Positions 36,701 through 49,100 of a stretch of DNA of 64,000 bases are shown here, in pieces; within the stretch, counting starts at the first letter, position 1, and every line of letters begins with the position of its first letter. The stretch comes from Rhabditoides inermis. Lineage: Eukaryota; Nematoda; Chromadorea; Rhabditida; Rhabditidae. Position numbers and translations under genes: made by a program. The stretch spans positions 186,001 through 250,000 of the forward strand of contig CAWZYM010000083.1 of the NCBI GenBank assembly GCA_963966185.1, written 5' to 3'. The notes under the pieces are model-generated. The model had not been told where the DNA came from and ran no database searches. It saw only the letters and a list, made by a program, of their open reading frames with translations.

Positions 36701-39700
36701 GCTCGTAGCTGTTCGTGGCTGACGTTGCAACTCGTAGATGTTCGTGGATTGTGGCTCTCGCGGCTGACAGTTGTTCGTGGCGGCTCGAAACTGTTCGTAG
36801 ATGTTCGTGGATTGTGGTTTTCGTGGCTGATCTGATGTTCGTGGCGGCTCGTAGCTGTTTGTGGCTGACGTTACAACTCGTAGATGTTCGTGGATTGTGG
36901 TTTTCGCGGCTGATAGATGTTTGTGGCGGCTCGCAGCTGTTCGTGGCTGACGTTTCAACTCGTAGATGTTCGTGGATTTTGGTTCTCGCGGCTGTAAATG
37001 TTCGTGGCGGCTCGTAGCTGCTTGTGGCTGAAGTTGCAACTCTTAGATGTTCGTGGATTGTGGTTTTCGTGGCTGATAGATGTTCGTGGCGGCTTGTAGC
37101 TGCTTGTGGCTGAAGTTGCAACTCGTGGATGTTCGTGGATCGTGGCTCTCGCGGCTGACAGTTGTTCGTGGCGGCTCGTAGCTGTTAGTGGCTGACGTTG
37201 CAACTCGTAGACGTTTGTGGATTGTGGTTTTCGCAGCTGATAAATGTTCGTGGCGGCTCGTAGCTGTTCGTGGCTGAAGTTGCAACTCGTAAATGTTCGT
37301 GGATTTTGGTTCTCGCGGCTGATAAATGTTCGTGGCGGCTCGTAGCTGCTTGTGGCTGGAGTTGCAACTCGTAGATGTTCGTGGATTGTGGTTTTCGTGG
37401 CTGATAGATGTTCGTGGCGGCTCGTAGCTGTTTGTGGCTGACGTTACAACTCGTAGATGTTCGTGGATTGTGGTTTTCGCGGCTGATAGATGTTCGTGGC
37501 GGCTCGTAGCTGTTCGTGGCTGACGTTGCAACTCGTAGATGTTCGTGGATTGTGGTTCTCGCGGCTGACAGTTGTTCGTGGCGGCTCGTAGCTGTTCGTG
37601 GCTGACGTTGCAACTCGTAGTTGTTCGTGGATTGTGGTTCTCGCGGCTGATAGATAGAAGTTCGTGGAGGCTCGTAGCTGTTTGTGGCTAAAGTTAAAAC
37701 TCGTAGATGTTCGTATATTGTGGCTCTCGCGGCTGACAGTTGTTCGTGGCGGCTCGAAGCTGTTTGTGGCTAAAGTTGAAACTCGTAGATGTTCGTGGAT
37801 TGTGGCTCTCGCGGCTGACAGTTGTTCGTGGCGGATCGTAGCTGTTCTTGGCTGACGTTGCAACTCGTAGATGTTCGTGAATTGTGGTTTTCGCGGCTGA
37901 TAGATGTTCGTGGCGGCTTGTAGCTGTTCGTGGCTGACGTTGCAACTCGTAGATGTTCGTGAATTGTGGCTCTCGCGGCTGACAGTTGTTCGTGGCGGCT
38001 CGTAGCTGTTCGTGGCTGACGTTGCAACTCGTAGATGTTCGTGGATTGTGGTTCTCGCGGCTGATAGATGTTCTTGGCGGCTCGTAGCTGTTTGTGGCTG
38101 AAGTTGAAACTCGTGGATGTTTGTGGATTGTGGCTCTCGCGGCTGACAGTTGTTCGTGGCGGCTCGAAACTGTTCGTAGATGTTCGTGGATTGTGGTTTT
38201 CGTGGCTGATCTGATGTTCGTGGCGGCTCGTAGCTGTTTGTGGCTGACGTTACAACTCGTAGATGTTCGTGGATTGTGGTTCTCGCGGCTGATAGATGTT
38301 CGTGGCGGCTCGCAGCTGTTCGTGGCTGACGTTTCAACTCGTAGATGTTCGTGGATTTTGGTTCTCGCGGCTGATAAATGTTCGTGGCGGCTCGTAGCTG
38401 CTTGTGGCTCAAGTTGCAACTCTTAGATGTTCGTGGATTGTGGTTTTCGTGGCTGATAGATGTTCGTGGCGGCTCGTAGCTGCTTGTGGCTGAAGTTGGA
38501 ACTCGTAGATGTTCGTGGATCGTGGCTCTCGCGGCTGACAGTTGTTCGTGGCGGCTCGTAGCTGTTCGTGGCTGACGTTGCAACTCGTAGATGTTCGTGG
38601 ATTTTGGTTCTCGCGGCTGATAGATGTTCGTGGCGACTCGTAGCTGTTTGTGGCTGAAGTTGAAACTCGTAGATGTTCGTGTATTGTGGCTCTCGCGGCT
38701 GACAGTTGTTCGTGGCGGCTCGAAGCTGTTTGTGGCTGAAGTTGAAACTCGTAGATGTTCGTGGATTGTGGCTCTCGCGGCTGACAGTTGTTCGTGGCGG
38801 TTCGTAGCTGTTCGTTGCTGACGTTGCAACTCGTAGATGTTCGTGAATTGTGGTTTTCGCGGCTGACAGTTGTTCGTGGCGGCTCGTAGCTGTTCGTGGC
38901 TGACGTTGCAACTCGTAGATGTTTGTGGATTGTGGTTCTCGCGGCTGATAGATGTTCGTGCCGGCTCGTAGCTGTTTGTGGCTGAAGTTGAAACTCGTAG
39001 ATGTTCGTGGATTGTGGCTCTCGCGGCTGACAGTTGTTCGTGGCGGCTCGAAGTTGTTCGTGGCTGACGTTGAAACTCGTAGATGTTTGTGGATTGTGGC
39101 TCTCGCGGCTGATAGATGTTCGTGGCGGCTCGTAGCTGTTTGTGGCTGGAGTTGAAACTCGTAGATGTTCGTGGATCGTGGCTCTCGCGGCTGACAGTTG
39201 TTCTTGGCGGCTCGTAGCTGTTAGTGGCTGACGTTGCAACTCGTAGACGTTTGTGGATTGTGGTTTTCGTGGCTGATAGATGTTCGTGGCGGCTCGTAGC
39301 TGTTCGTGGCTGACGTTACAACTCGTAGATGTTCGTGGATTGTGGTTCTCGCGGCTGACAGTTGTTCGTGGCGGCTCGTAGCTGTTCGTGGCTGACGTTG
39401 CAACTCGTAGTTGTTCGTGGATTGTGGTTCTCGCGGCTGATAGATAGAAGTTCGTGGAGGCTCGTAGCTGTTTGTGGCTAAAGTTAAAACTCGTAGATGT
39501 TCGTATATTGTGGCTCTCGCGGCTGACAGTTGTTCGTGGCGGCTCGAAGCTGTTTGTGGCTAAAGTTGAAACTCGTAGATGTTCGTGGATTGTGGCTCTC
39601 GCGGCTGACAGTTGTTCGTGGCGGATCGTAGCTGTTCTTGGCTGACGTTGCAACTCGTAGATGTTCGTGAATTGTGGTTTTCGCGGCTGATAGATGTTCG

Positions 39701-42700
39701 TGGCGGCTTGTAGCTGTTCGTGGCTGACGTTGCAACTCGTAGATGTTCGTGAATTGTGGCTCTCGCGGCTGACAGTTGTTCGTGGCGGCTCGTAGCTGTT
39801 CGTGGCTGACGTTGCAACTCGTAGATGTTCGTGGATTGTGGTTCTCGCGGCTGATAGATGTTCTTGGCGGCTCGTAGCTGTTTGTGGCTGAAGTTGAAAC
39901 TCGTGGATGTTTGTGGATTGTGGCTCTCGCGGCTGACAGTTGTTCGTGGCGGCTCGAAACTGTTCGTAGATGTTCGTGGATTGTGGTTTTCGTGGCTGAT
40001 CTGATGTTCGTGGCGGCTCGTAGCTGTTTGTGGCTGACGTTACAACTCGTAGATGTTCGTGGATTGTGGTTCTCGCGGCTGATAGATGTTCGTGGCGGCT
40101 CGCAGCTGTTCGTGGCTGACGTTTCAACTCGTAGATGTTCGTGGATTTTGGTTCTCGCGGCTGATAAATGTTCGTGGCGGCTCGTAGCTGCTTGTGGCTC
40201 AAGTTGCAACTCTTAGATGTTCGTGGATTGTGGTTTTCGTGGCTGATAGATGTTCGTGGCGGCTCGTAGCTGCTTGTGGCTGAAGTTGGAACTCGTAGAT
40301 GTTCGTGGATCGTGGCTCTCGCGGCTGACAGTTGTTCGTGGCGGCTCGTAGCTGTTCGTGGCTGACGTTGCAACTCGTAGATGTTCGTGGATTTTGGTTC
40401 TCGCGGCTGATAGATGTTCGTGGCGACTCGTAGCTGTTTGTGGCTGAAGTTGAAACTCGTAGATGTTCGTGTATTGTGGCTCTCGCGGCTGACAGTTGTT
40501 CGTGGCGGCTCGAAGCTGTTTGTGGCTGAAGTTGAAACTCGTAGATGTTCGTGGATTGTGGCTCTCGCGGCTGACAGTTGTTCGTGGCGGTTCGTAGCTG
40601 TTCGTTGCTGACGTTGCAACTCGTAGATGTTCGTGAATTGTGGTTTTCGCGGCTGACAGTTGTTCGTGGCGGCTCGTAGCTGTTCGTGGCTGACGTTGCA
40701 ACTCGTAGATGTTTGTGGATTGTGGTTCTCGCGGCTGATAGATGTTCGTGCCGGCTCGTAGCTGTTTGTGGCTGAAGTTGAAACTCGTAGATGTTCGTGG
40801 ATTGTGGCTCTCGCGGCTGACAGTTGTTCGTGGCGGCTCGAAGTTGTTCGTGGCTGACGTTGAAACTCGTAGATGTTTGTGGATTGTGGCTCTCGCGGCT
40901 GATAGATGTTCGTGGCGGCTCGTAGCTGTTTGTGGCTGGAGTTGAAACTCGTAGATGTTCGTGGATCGTGGCTCTCGCGGCTGACAGTTGTTCTTGGCGG
41001 CTCGTAGCTGTTAGTGGCTGACGTTGCAACTCGTAGACGTTTGTGGATTGTGGTTTTCGCAGCTGATAAATGTTCGTGGCGGCTCGTAGCTGTTCGTGGC
41101 TGAAGTTGCAACTCGTAAATGTTCGTGGATTTTGGTTCTCGCGGCTGATAAATGTTCGTGGCGGCTCGTAGCTGCTTGTGGCTGGAGTTGCAACTCGTAG
41201 ATGTTCGTGGATTGTGGTTTTCGTGGCTGATAAATGTTCGTGGCGGCTCGTAGCTGTTCGTGGCTGACGTTGCAACTCGTAGTTGTTCGTGGATTTTGGT
41301 TCTCGCGGCTGATAGAAGTTCGTGGAGGCTCGTAGCTGTTTGTGGCTAAAGTTAAAACTCGTAGATGTTCGTGGATTGTGGTTCTCGCGGCTGACAGTTG
41401 TTCGTGGCGGCTCGTAGCTGTTCGTGGCTGACGTTGCAACTCGTAGTTGATCGTGGATTGTGGTTCTCGCGGCTGATAGATAGAAGTTCGTGGAGGCTCG
41501 TAGCTGTTTGTGGCTAAAGTTAAAACTCGTAGATGTTCGTATATTGTGGCTCTCGCGGCTGACAGTTGTTCGTGGCGGCTCGAAGCTGTTTGTGGCTAAA
41601 GTTGAAACTCGTAGATGTTCGTGGATTGTGGCTCTCGCGGCTGACAGTTGTTCGTGGCGGCTCGTAGCTGTTCTTGGCTGACGTTGCAACTCGTAGATGT
41701 TCGTGAATTGTGGTTTTCGCGGCTGATAGATGTTCGTGGCGGCTTGTAGCTGTTCGTGGCTGACGTTGCAACTCGTAGATGTTCGTGGATTGTGGCTCTC
41801 GCGGCTGACAGTTGTTCGAGGCGGCTCGTAGCTGTTCGTGGCTGACGTTGCAACTCGTAGATGTTCGTGGATTGTGGCTCTCGCGGCTGACAGTTGTTCG
41901 TGGCGGCTCGAAACTGTTCGTAGATGTTCGTGGATTGTGGTTTTCGTGGCTGATCTGATGTTCGTGGCGGCTCGTAGCTGTTTGTGGCTGACGTTACAAC
42001 TCGTAGATGTTCGTGGATTGTGGTTTTCGCGGCTGATAGATGTTTGTGGCGGCTCGCAGCTGTTCGTGGCTGACGTTTCAACTCGTAGATGTTCGTGGAT
42101 TTTGGTTCTCGCGGCTGTAAATGTTCGTGGCGGCTCGTAGCTGCTTGTGGCTGAAGTTGCAACTCTTAGATGTTCGTGGATTGTGGTTTTCGTGGCTGAT
42201 AGATGTTCGTGGCGGCTTGTAGCTGCTTGTGGCTGAAGTTGCAACTCGTGGATGTTCGTGGATCGTGGCTCTCGCGGCTGACAGTTGTTCGTGGCGGCTC
42301 GTAGCTGTTAGTGGCTGACGTTGCAACTCGTAGACGTTTGTGGATTGTGGTTTTCGCAGCTGATAAATGTTCGTGGCGGCTCGTAGCTGTTCGTGGCTGA
42401 AGTTGCAACTCGTAACTGTTCGTGGATTTTGGTTCTCGCGGCTGATAAATGTTCGTGGCGGCTCGTAGCTGCTTGTGGCTGGAGTTGCAACTCGTAGATG
42501 TTCGTGGATTGTGGTTTTCGTGGCTGATAGATGTTCGTGGCGGCTCGTAGCTGTTTGTGGCTGACGTTACAACTCGTAGATGTTCGTGGATTGTGGTTTT
42601 CGCGGCTGATAGATGTTCGTGGCGGCTCGTAGCTGTTCGTGGCTGACGTTGCAACTCGTAGATGTTCGTGGATTGTGGTTCTCGCGGCTGACAGTTGTTC

Positions 42701-44280
42701 GTGGCGGCTCGTAGCTGTTCGTGGCTGACGTTGCAACTCGTAGTTGTTCGTGGATTGTGGTTCTCGCGGCTGATAGATAGAAGTTCGTGGAGGCTCGTAG
42801 CTGTTTGTGGCTAAAGTTAAAACTCGTAGATGTTCGTATATTGTGGCTCTCGCGGCTGACAGTTGTTTGTGGCGGCTCGAAGCTGTTTGTGGCTAAAGTT
42901 GAAACTCGTAGATGTTCGTGGATTGTGGCTCTCGCGGCTGACAGTTGTTCGTGGCGGATCGTAGCTGTTCTTGGCTGACGTTGCAACTCGTAGATGTTCG
43001 TGAATTGTGGTTTTCGCGGCTGATAGATGTTCGTGGCGGCTTGTAGCTGTTCGTGGCTGACGTTGCAACTCGTAGATGTTCGTGAATTGTGGCTCTCGCG
43101 GCTGACAGTTGTTCGTGGCGGCTCGTAGCTGTTCGTGGCTGACGTTGCAACTCGTAGATGTTCGTGGATTGTGGTTCTCGCGGCTGATAGATGTTCTTGG
43201 CGGCTCGTAGCTGTTTGTGGCTGAAGTTGAAACTCGTGGATGTTTGTGGATTGTGGCTCTCGCGGCTGACAGTTGTTCGTGGCGGCTCGAAACTGTTCGT
43301 AGATGTTCGTGGATTGTGGTTTTCGTGGCTGATCTGATGTTCGTGGCGGCTCGTAGCTGTTTGTGGCTGACGTTACAACTCGTAGATGTTCGTGGATTGT
43401 GGTTCTCGCGGCTGATAGATGTTCGTGGCGGCTCGCAGCTGTTCGTGGCTGACGTTTCAACTCGTAGATGTTCGTGGATTTTGGTTCTCGCGGCTGATAA
43501 ATGTTCGTGGCGGCTCGTAGCTGCTTGTGGCTCAAGTTGCAACTCTTAGATGTTCGTGGATTGTGGTTTTCGTGGCTGATAGATGTTCGTGGCGGCTCGT
43601 AGCTGCTTGTGGCTGAAGTTGGAACTCGTAGATGTTCGTGGATCGTGGCTCTCGCGGCTGACAGTTGTTCGTGGCGGCTCGTAGCTGTTCGTGGCTGACG
43701 TTGCAACTCGTAGATGTTCGTGGATTTTGGTTCTCGCGGCTGATAGATGTTCGTGGCGACTCGTAGCTGTTTGTGGCTGAAGTTGAAACTCGTAGATGTT
43801 CGTGTATTGTGGCTCTCGCGGCTGACAGTTGTTCGTGGCGGCTCGAAGCTGTTTGTGGCTGAAGTTGAAACTCGTAGATGTTCGTGGATTGTGGCTCTCG
43901 CGGCTGACAGTTGTTCGTGGCGGTTCGTAGCTGTTCGTTGCTGACATTGCAACTCGTAGATGTTCGTGAATTGTGGTTTTCGCGGCTGACAGTTGTTCGT
44001 GGCGGCTCGTAGCTGTTCGTGGCTGACGTTGCAACTCGTAGATGTTTGTGGATTGTGGTTCTCGCGGCTGATAGATGTTCGTGCCGGCTCGTAGCTGTTT
44101 GTGGCTGAAGTTGAAACTCGTAGATGTTCGTGGATTGTGGCTCTCGCGGCTGACAGTTGTTCGTGGCGGCTCGAAGTTGTTCGTGGCTGACGTTGAAACT
44201 CGTAGATGTTTGTGGATTGTGGCTCTCGCGGCTGATAGATGTTCGTGGCGGCTCGTAGCTGTTTGTGGCTGGAGTTGAAA
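35990..44280 (+). repeat. Nested 5123-bp and 1790-bp duplications
   Basis: About 36.0-39.15 kb recurs at about 41.1-44.28 kb with an offset of 5123 bp (36367 to 41490, 37664 to 42787 and 38952 to 44075). Within the first copy, 37664-39155 is also duplicated at an offset of 1790 bp to 39454-40945. Three versions of the same 1.5-kb block therefore exist. Shared private variants include GTTCGTGGCGGATCG, GTGGCTCAAGTTGC, GAAGTTGGAACTC, GTGCCGGCTCG and GTTCGTTGCTGACG. Confidence 0.82.
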
Positions 44281-45460
44281 CTCGTAGATGTTCGTGGATT
44301 GTGGCTCTCGCGGCTGACAGTTGTTCGTGGCGGCTCGAAGTTGTTCGTGGCGGCTCGAAGTTGTTCGTGGCTGACGTTGCAACTCGTAGATGTTTGTGGA
44401 TTGTGGTTTTTGCGGCTGATAGATGTTCGTGGCGGCTCGTAGCTGTTCGTGGCTGACGTTGCAACTCGTAGATGTTCGTGGATTGTGGTTTTCGCGGCTG
44501 ATAGATGTTCGTGGCGGCTCGTAGCTGTTCGTGGCTGAAGTTGAAACTCGAAGATGTTCGTGGATTGTAGCTCTCGCGGGTGACAGTTGTTCGTGGCGGC
44601 TCGTAGCTGTTCGTGGCTGACGTTGCAACTCGTAGACGTTTGTGGATTGTTGTTTTCGCAGCTGATAGATGTTCGTGGCGGCTCGTAGCTGTTCGTGGCT
44701 GAAGTTGCAACTCGTAAATGTTCGTGGAATTTAGTTCTCGCTGCTGATAGATGTTCGTGGCGGCTCGCAGCTGTTCGTGGCTGACGTTGCAACTCGTAGA
44801 TGTTGGTAGATTTTGGTTCTCGCGGCTGATAGATGTTCGTGGCGGCTCGTAGCAGTTTGTGGCTGAAGTTGAAACTCGTAGATGTTCGTGGATTGCGGTT
44901 TTCGTGGCTGATCTGATGTTCGTGGCGGCTCGTAGCTGTTTGTGGCTGACGTTACAACTCGTAGATGTTCGTGGATTGTGGTTTTCGCGGCTGATAGATG
45001 TTTGTGGCGGCTCGTAGCTGTTTGTGGCTGACGTTGCAACTCGTAGATGTTCGTGGATTGTGGCTCTCGCGGCTGATAGATGTTCGTGGCTGACGTTGCA
45101 ACTCGTAGATGTTCGTGGAATTTGGTTATCTCGGCTGATAAATGTTCGTGGCGGCTCGTAGCTGTTTGTGGCTGAAGTTGCAACTCGTAGATGTTCGTGG
45201 ATTGTGGTTTTCGTGGCTGATAGATGTTCGTGGCGGCTCGTAGCTGTTCGTGGCTGACGTTACAACTCGTAGATGTTCGTGGATTGTGGTTTTCGCGGCT
45301 GATAGATGTTTGTGGCGGCTCGTAGCTGTTCGTGGCTGACGTTGCAACTCGTAGATGTTCGTGGATTGTGGCTCTCGCAGCTGATAGATGTTCGTAGCTG
45401 ACGTTGCAACTCGTAGATGTTCGTGGATTTTGGTTCTCGCGGCTGATAAATGTTTGTGGC
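43606..45460 (+). repeat. Forward counterpart of the inverted block
   Basis: This segment pairs with 30820-28643 read backwards. It carries the matching rare variants in forward orientation: GAAGTTGGAACTC at 43614, CTCGCGGGTGACAG near 44572, GGATTGTTGTTTTCGC near 44645, GTTCTCGCTGCTGATAG near 44730, GGATTGCGGTTTTCG near 44892 and GTTCGTAGCTGACG at 45391. It lies where family-A monomers give way to family-B monomers. Confidence 0.88.
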
Positions 45461-46189
45461 GGCTCGTAGCTGCTTGTGGCTGAAGTTGCAACTCGTAGAT
45501 GTTCGTGGATTGTGGTTTTCGTGGCTGATAGATGTTCGTGGCGGCTCGTAGCTGTTCGTGGCTGACGTTACAACTCGTAGATGTTCGTGGATTGTGGTTT
45601 TCGCGGCTGATAGATGTTCGTGGCGGCTCGTAGCTGTTCGTGGCTGACGTTGCAACTCGTAGATGTTCGTGGATTGTGGTTCTCGCGGCTGACAGTTGTT
45701 CGTGGCGGCTCGTAGCTGTTCGTGGCTGACGTTGCAACTCGTAGTTGTTCGTGGATTGTGGTTCTCGCGGCTGATAGAAGTTCGTGGAGGCTCGTAGCTG
45801 TTTGTGGCTAAAGTTAAAACTCGTAGATGTTCGTGGATTGTGGCTCTCGCGGCTGACAGTTGTTCGTGGCGGCTCGTAGCTGCTTGTGGCTGAAGTTGCA
45901 ACTCGTAGATGTTCGTGATTTGTGGTTCTCGCGGCTGATAGAAGTTCGTGGAGGCTCGTAGCTGTTTGTGGCTAAAGTTAAAACTCGTAGATGTTCGTGG
46001 ATTGTGGTTTTCGCGGCTGATAGATGTTCGTGGCGGCTCGTAGCTGTTCGTGGCTGACGTTGCAACTCGTAGATGTTCGTGGATTGTGGTTTTCGCGGCT
46101 GACAGTTGTTCGTGGCGGCTCGTAGCTGTTTGTGGCTGACGTTGCAACTCGTAGTTGTTCGTGGATTGTGGTTCTCGCGGCTAATAGAA

Positions 46190-49100
46190 GTTCGTGGAGG
46201 CTCGTAGCTGTTTGTGGCTAAAGTTAAAACTCGTAGATGTTCGTGGATTGTGGCTCTCGCGGCTGACAGTTGTTCGTGGCGGCTCGAAGCTGTTTGTGGC
46301 TGAAGTTGAAACTCGTAGATGTTCGTGGATTGTGGTTTTCGCGGCTGATAGATGTTCGTGGCGGCTCGTAGCTGTTCGTGGCTGACGTTGCAACTCGTAG
46401 ATGTTCGTGGATTGTGGTTTTCGCGGCTGATCTGATGTTCGTGGCGGCGGCTCGTAGCTGTTCGTGGCTGACGTTACAACTCGTAGATGTTCGTGGATTG
46501 TGGTTTTCGCGGCTGATAGATGTTTGTGGCGGCTCGTAGCTGTTCGTGGCTGACGTTGCAACTCGTAGATGTTCGTGGATTGTGGCTCTCGCAGCTGATA
46601 GATGTTCGTGGCTGACGTTGCAACTCGTAGATGTTTGTGGATTTTGGTTCTCGCGGCTGATAAATGTTTGTGGCGGCTCGTAGCTGCTTGTGGCTGAAGT
46701 TGCAACTCGTAGATGTTCGTGGATTGTGGTTTTCGTGGCTGATAGATGTTCGTGGCGGCTCGTAGCTGTTCGTGGCTGACGTTACAACTCGTAGATGTTC
46801 GTGGATTGTGGTTTTCGCGGCTGATAGATGTTCGTGGCGGCTCGTAGCTGTTCGTGGCTGACGTTGCAACTCGTAGATGTTCGTGGATTGTGGCTCTCGC
46901 AGCTGATAGATGTTCGTGGCTGACGTTGCAACTCGTAGATGTTTGTGGATTTTGGTTCTCGCGGCTGATAAATGTTTGTGGCGGCTCGTAGCTGCTTGTG
47001 GCTGAAGTTGCAACTCGTAGATGTTCGTGGATTGTGGTTTTCGTGGCTGATAGATGTTCGTGGCGGCTCGTAGCTGTTCGTGGCTGACGTTACAACTCGT
47101 AGATGTTTGTGGATTGTGGTTTTCGCGGCTGATAGATGTTCGTGGCGGCTCGTAGCTGTTCGTGGCTGACGTTGCAACTCGTAGATGTTCGGGGATTGTG
47201 GTTCTCGCGGCTGACAGTTGTTCGTGGCGGCTCGTAGCTGTTCGTGGCTGACGTTGCAACTCGTAGTTGTTCGTGGATTGTGGTTCTCGCGGCTGATAGA
47301 AGTTCGTGGAGGCTCGTAGCTGTTTGTGGCTAAAGTTAAAACTCGTAGATGTTCGTGGATTGTGGCTCTCGCGGCTGACAGTTGTTCGTGGCGGCTCGTA
47401 GCTGCTTGTGGCTGAAGTTGCAACTCGTAGATGTTCGTGGATTGTGGTTCTCGCGGCTGATAGAAGTTCGTGGAGGCTCGTAGCTGTTTGTGGCTAAAGT
47501 TAAAACTCGTAGATGTTCGTGGATTGTGGTTTTCGCGGCTGATAGATGTTCGTGGCGGCTCGTAGCTGTTCGTGGATGACGTTGCAATTCGTAGATGTTC
47601 GTGGATTGTGGTTTTCGCGGCTGACAGTTGTTTGTGGCGGCTCGTAGCTGTTCGTGGCTGACATTGCAACTCGTAGTTGTTCGTGGATTGTGGTTCTCGC
47701 GGCTGATAGAAGTTCGTGGAGGCTCGTAGCTGTTTGTGGCTAGAGTTAAAACTCGTAGATGTTCTTGGATTGTGGCTCTCGCGGCTGACAGTTGTTCGTG
47801 GCGGCTCGAAGCTGTTTGTGGCTGAAGTTGAAACTCGTAGATGTTCGTGGATTGTGGTTTTCGCGGCTGATAGATGTTCGTGGCGGCTCGTAGCTGTTCG
47901 TGGCTTACGTTGCAACTCGTAGATGTTCGTGGATTGTGGTTTTCGCGGCTGATCTGATGTTCGTGGCGGCGGCTCGTAGCTGTTCGTGGCTGACGTTACA
48001 ACTCGTAGATGTTCGTGGATTGTGGTTTTTGCGGCTGATAGATGTTTGTGGCGGGTCGTAGCTGTTCGTGGCTGACGTTGCAACTCGTAGATGTTCGTGG
48101 ATTGTGGCTCTCGCAGCTGATAGATGTTCGTGGCTGACGTTGCAACTCGTAGATGTTCGTGGATTTTGGTTCTCGCGGCTGATAAATGTTTGTGGCGGCT
48201 CCTAGCTGCTTGTGGCTGAAGTTGCAACTCGTAGATGTTCGTGGATTGTGGTTTTCGTGGCTGATAGATGTTCGTGGCGGCTCGTAGCTGTTCGTGGCTG
48301 ACGTTACAACTCGTAGATGTTCGTGGATTGTGGTTTTCGCGGCTGATAGATGTTCGTGGCGGCTCGTAGCTGTTCGTGGCTGACGTTGCAACTCGTAGAT
48401 GTTCGTGGATTGTGGTTCTCGCGACTGACAGTTGTTCGTAGCGGCTCGTAGCTGCTTGTGGCTGAAGTTGCAACTCGTAGATGTTCGTGGATTGTGGTTC
48501 TCGCGGCTGATAGAAGTTCGTGGAGGCTCGTAGCTGTTTGTGGCTAAAGTTAAAACTCGTAGATGTTCGTGGATTGTGGTTTTCGCGGCTGATAGATGTT
48601 CGTGGCGGCTCGTAGCTGTTCGTGGCTGACGTTGCAACTCGTAGTTGTTCGTGGATTGTGGTTCTCGCGGCTGATAGAAGTTCGTGGAGGCTCGTAGCTG
48701 TTTGTGGCTAAAGTTAAAACTCGTAGATGTTCGTGGATTGTGGCTCTCGCGGCTGACAGTTGTTCTTGGCGGCTCGAAGCTGTTTGTGGCTGAAGTTGAA
48801 ACTCGTAGATGTTCGTGGATTGTGGTTTTCGCGGCTGATAGATGTTCGTGGCGGCTCGTAGCTGTTCGTGGCTGACGTTGCAACTCGTAAATGTTCGTGG
48901 ATTGTGGTTTTCGCGGCTGATCTGATGTTCGTGGCGGCGGCTCGTAGCTGTTCGTGGCTGACGTTACAACTCGTAGATGTTCGTGGATTGTGGTTTTCGC
49001 GGCTGATAGATGTTTATGGTGGCTCGTAGCTGTTCGTGGCTGACGTTGCAACTCGTAGATGTTCGTGGATTGTGGCTCTCGCAGCTGATGGATGTTCGTG

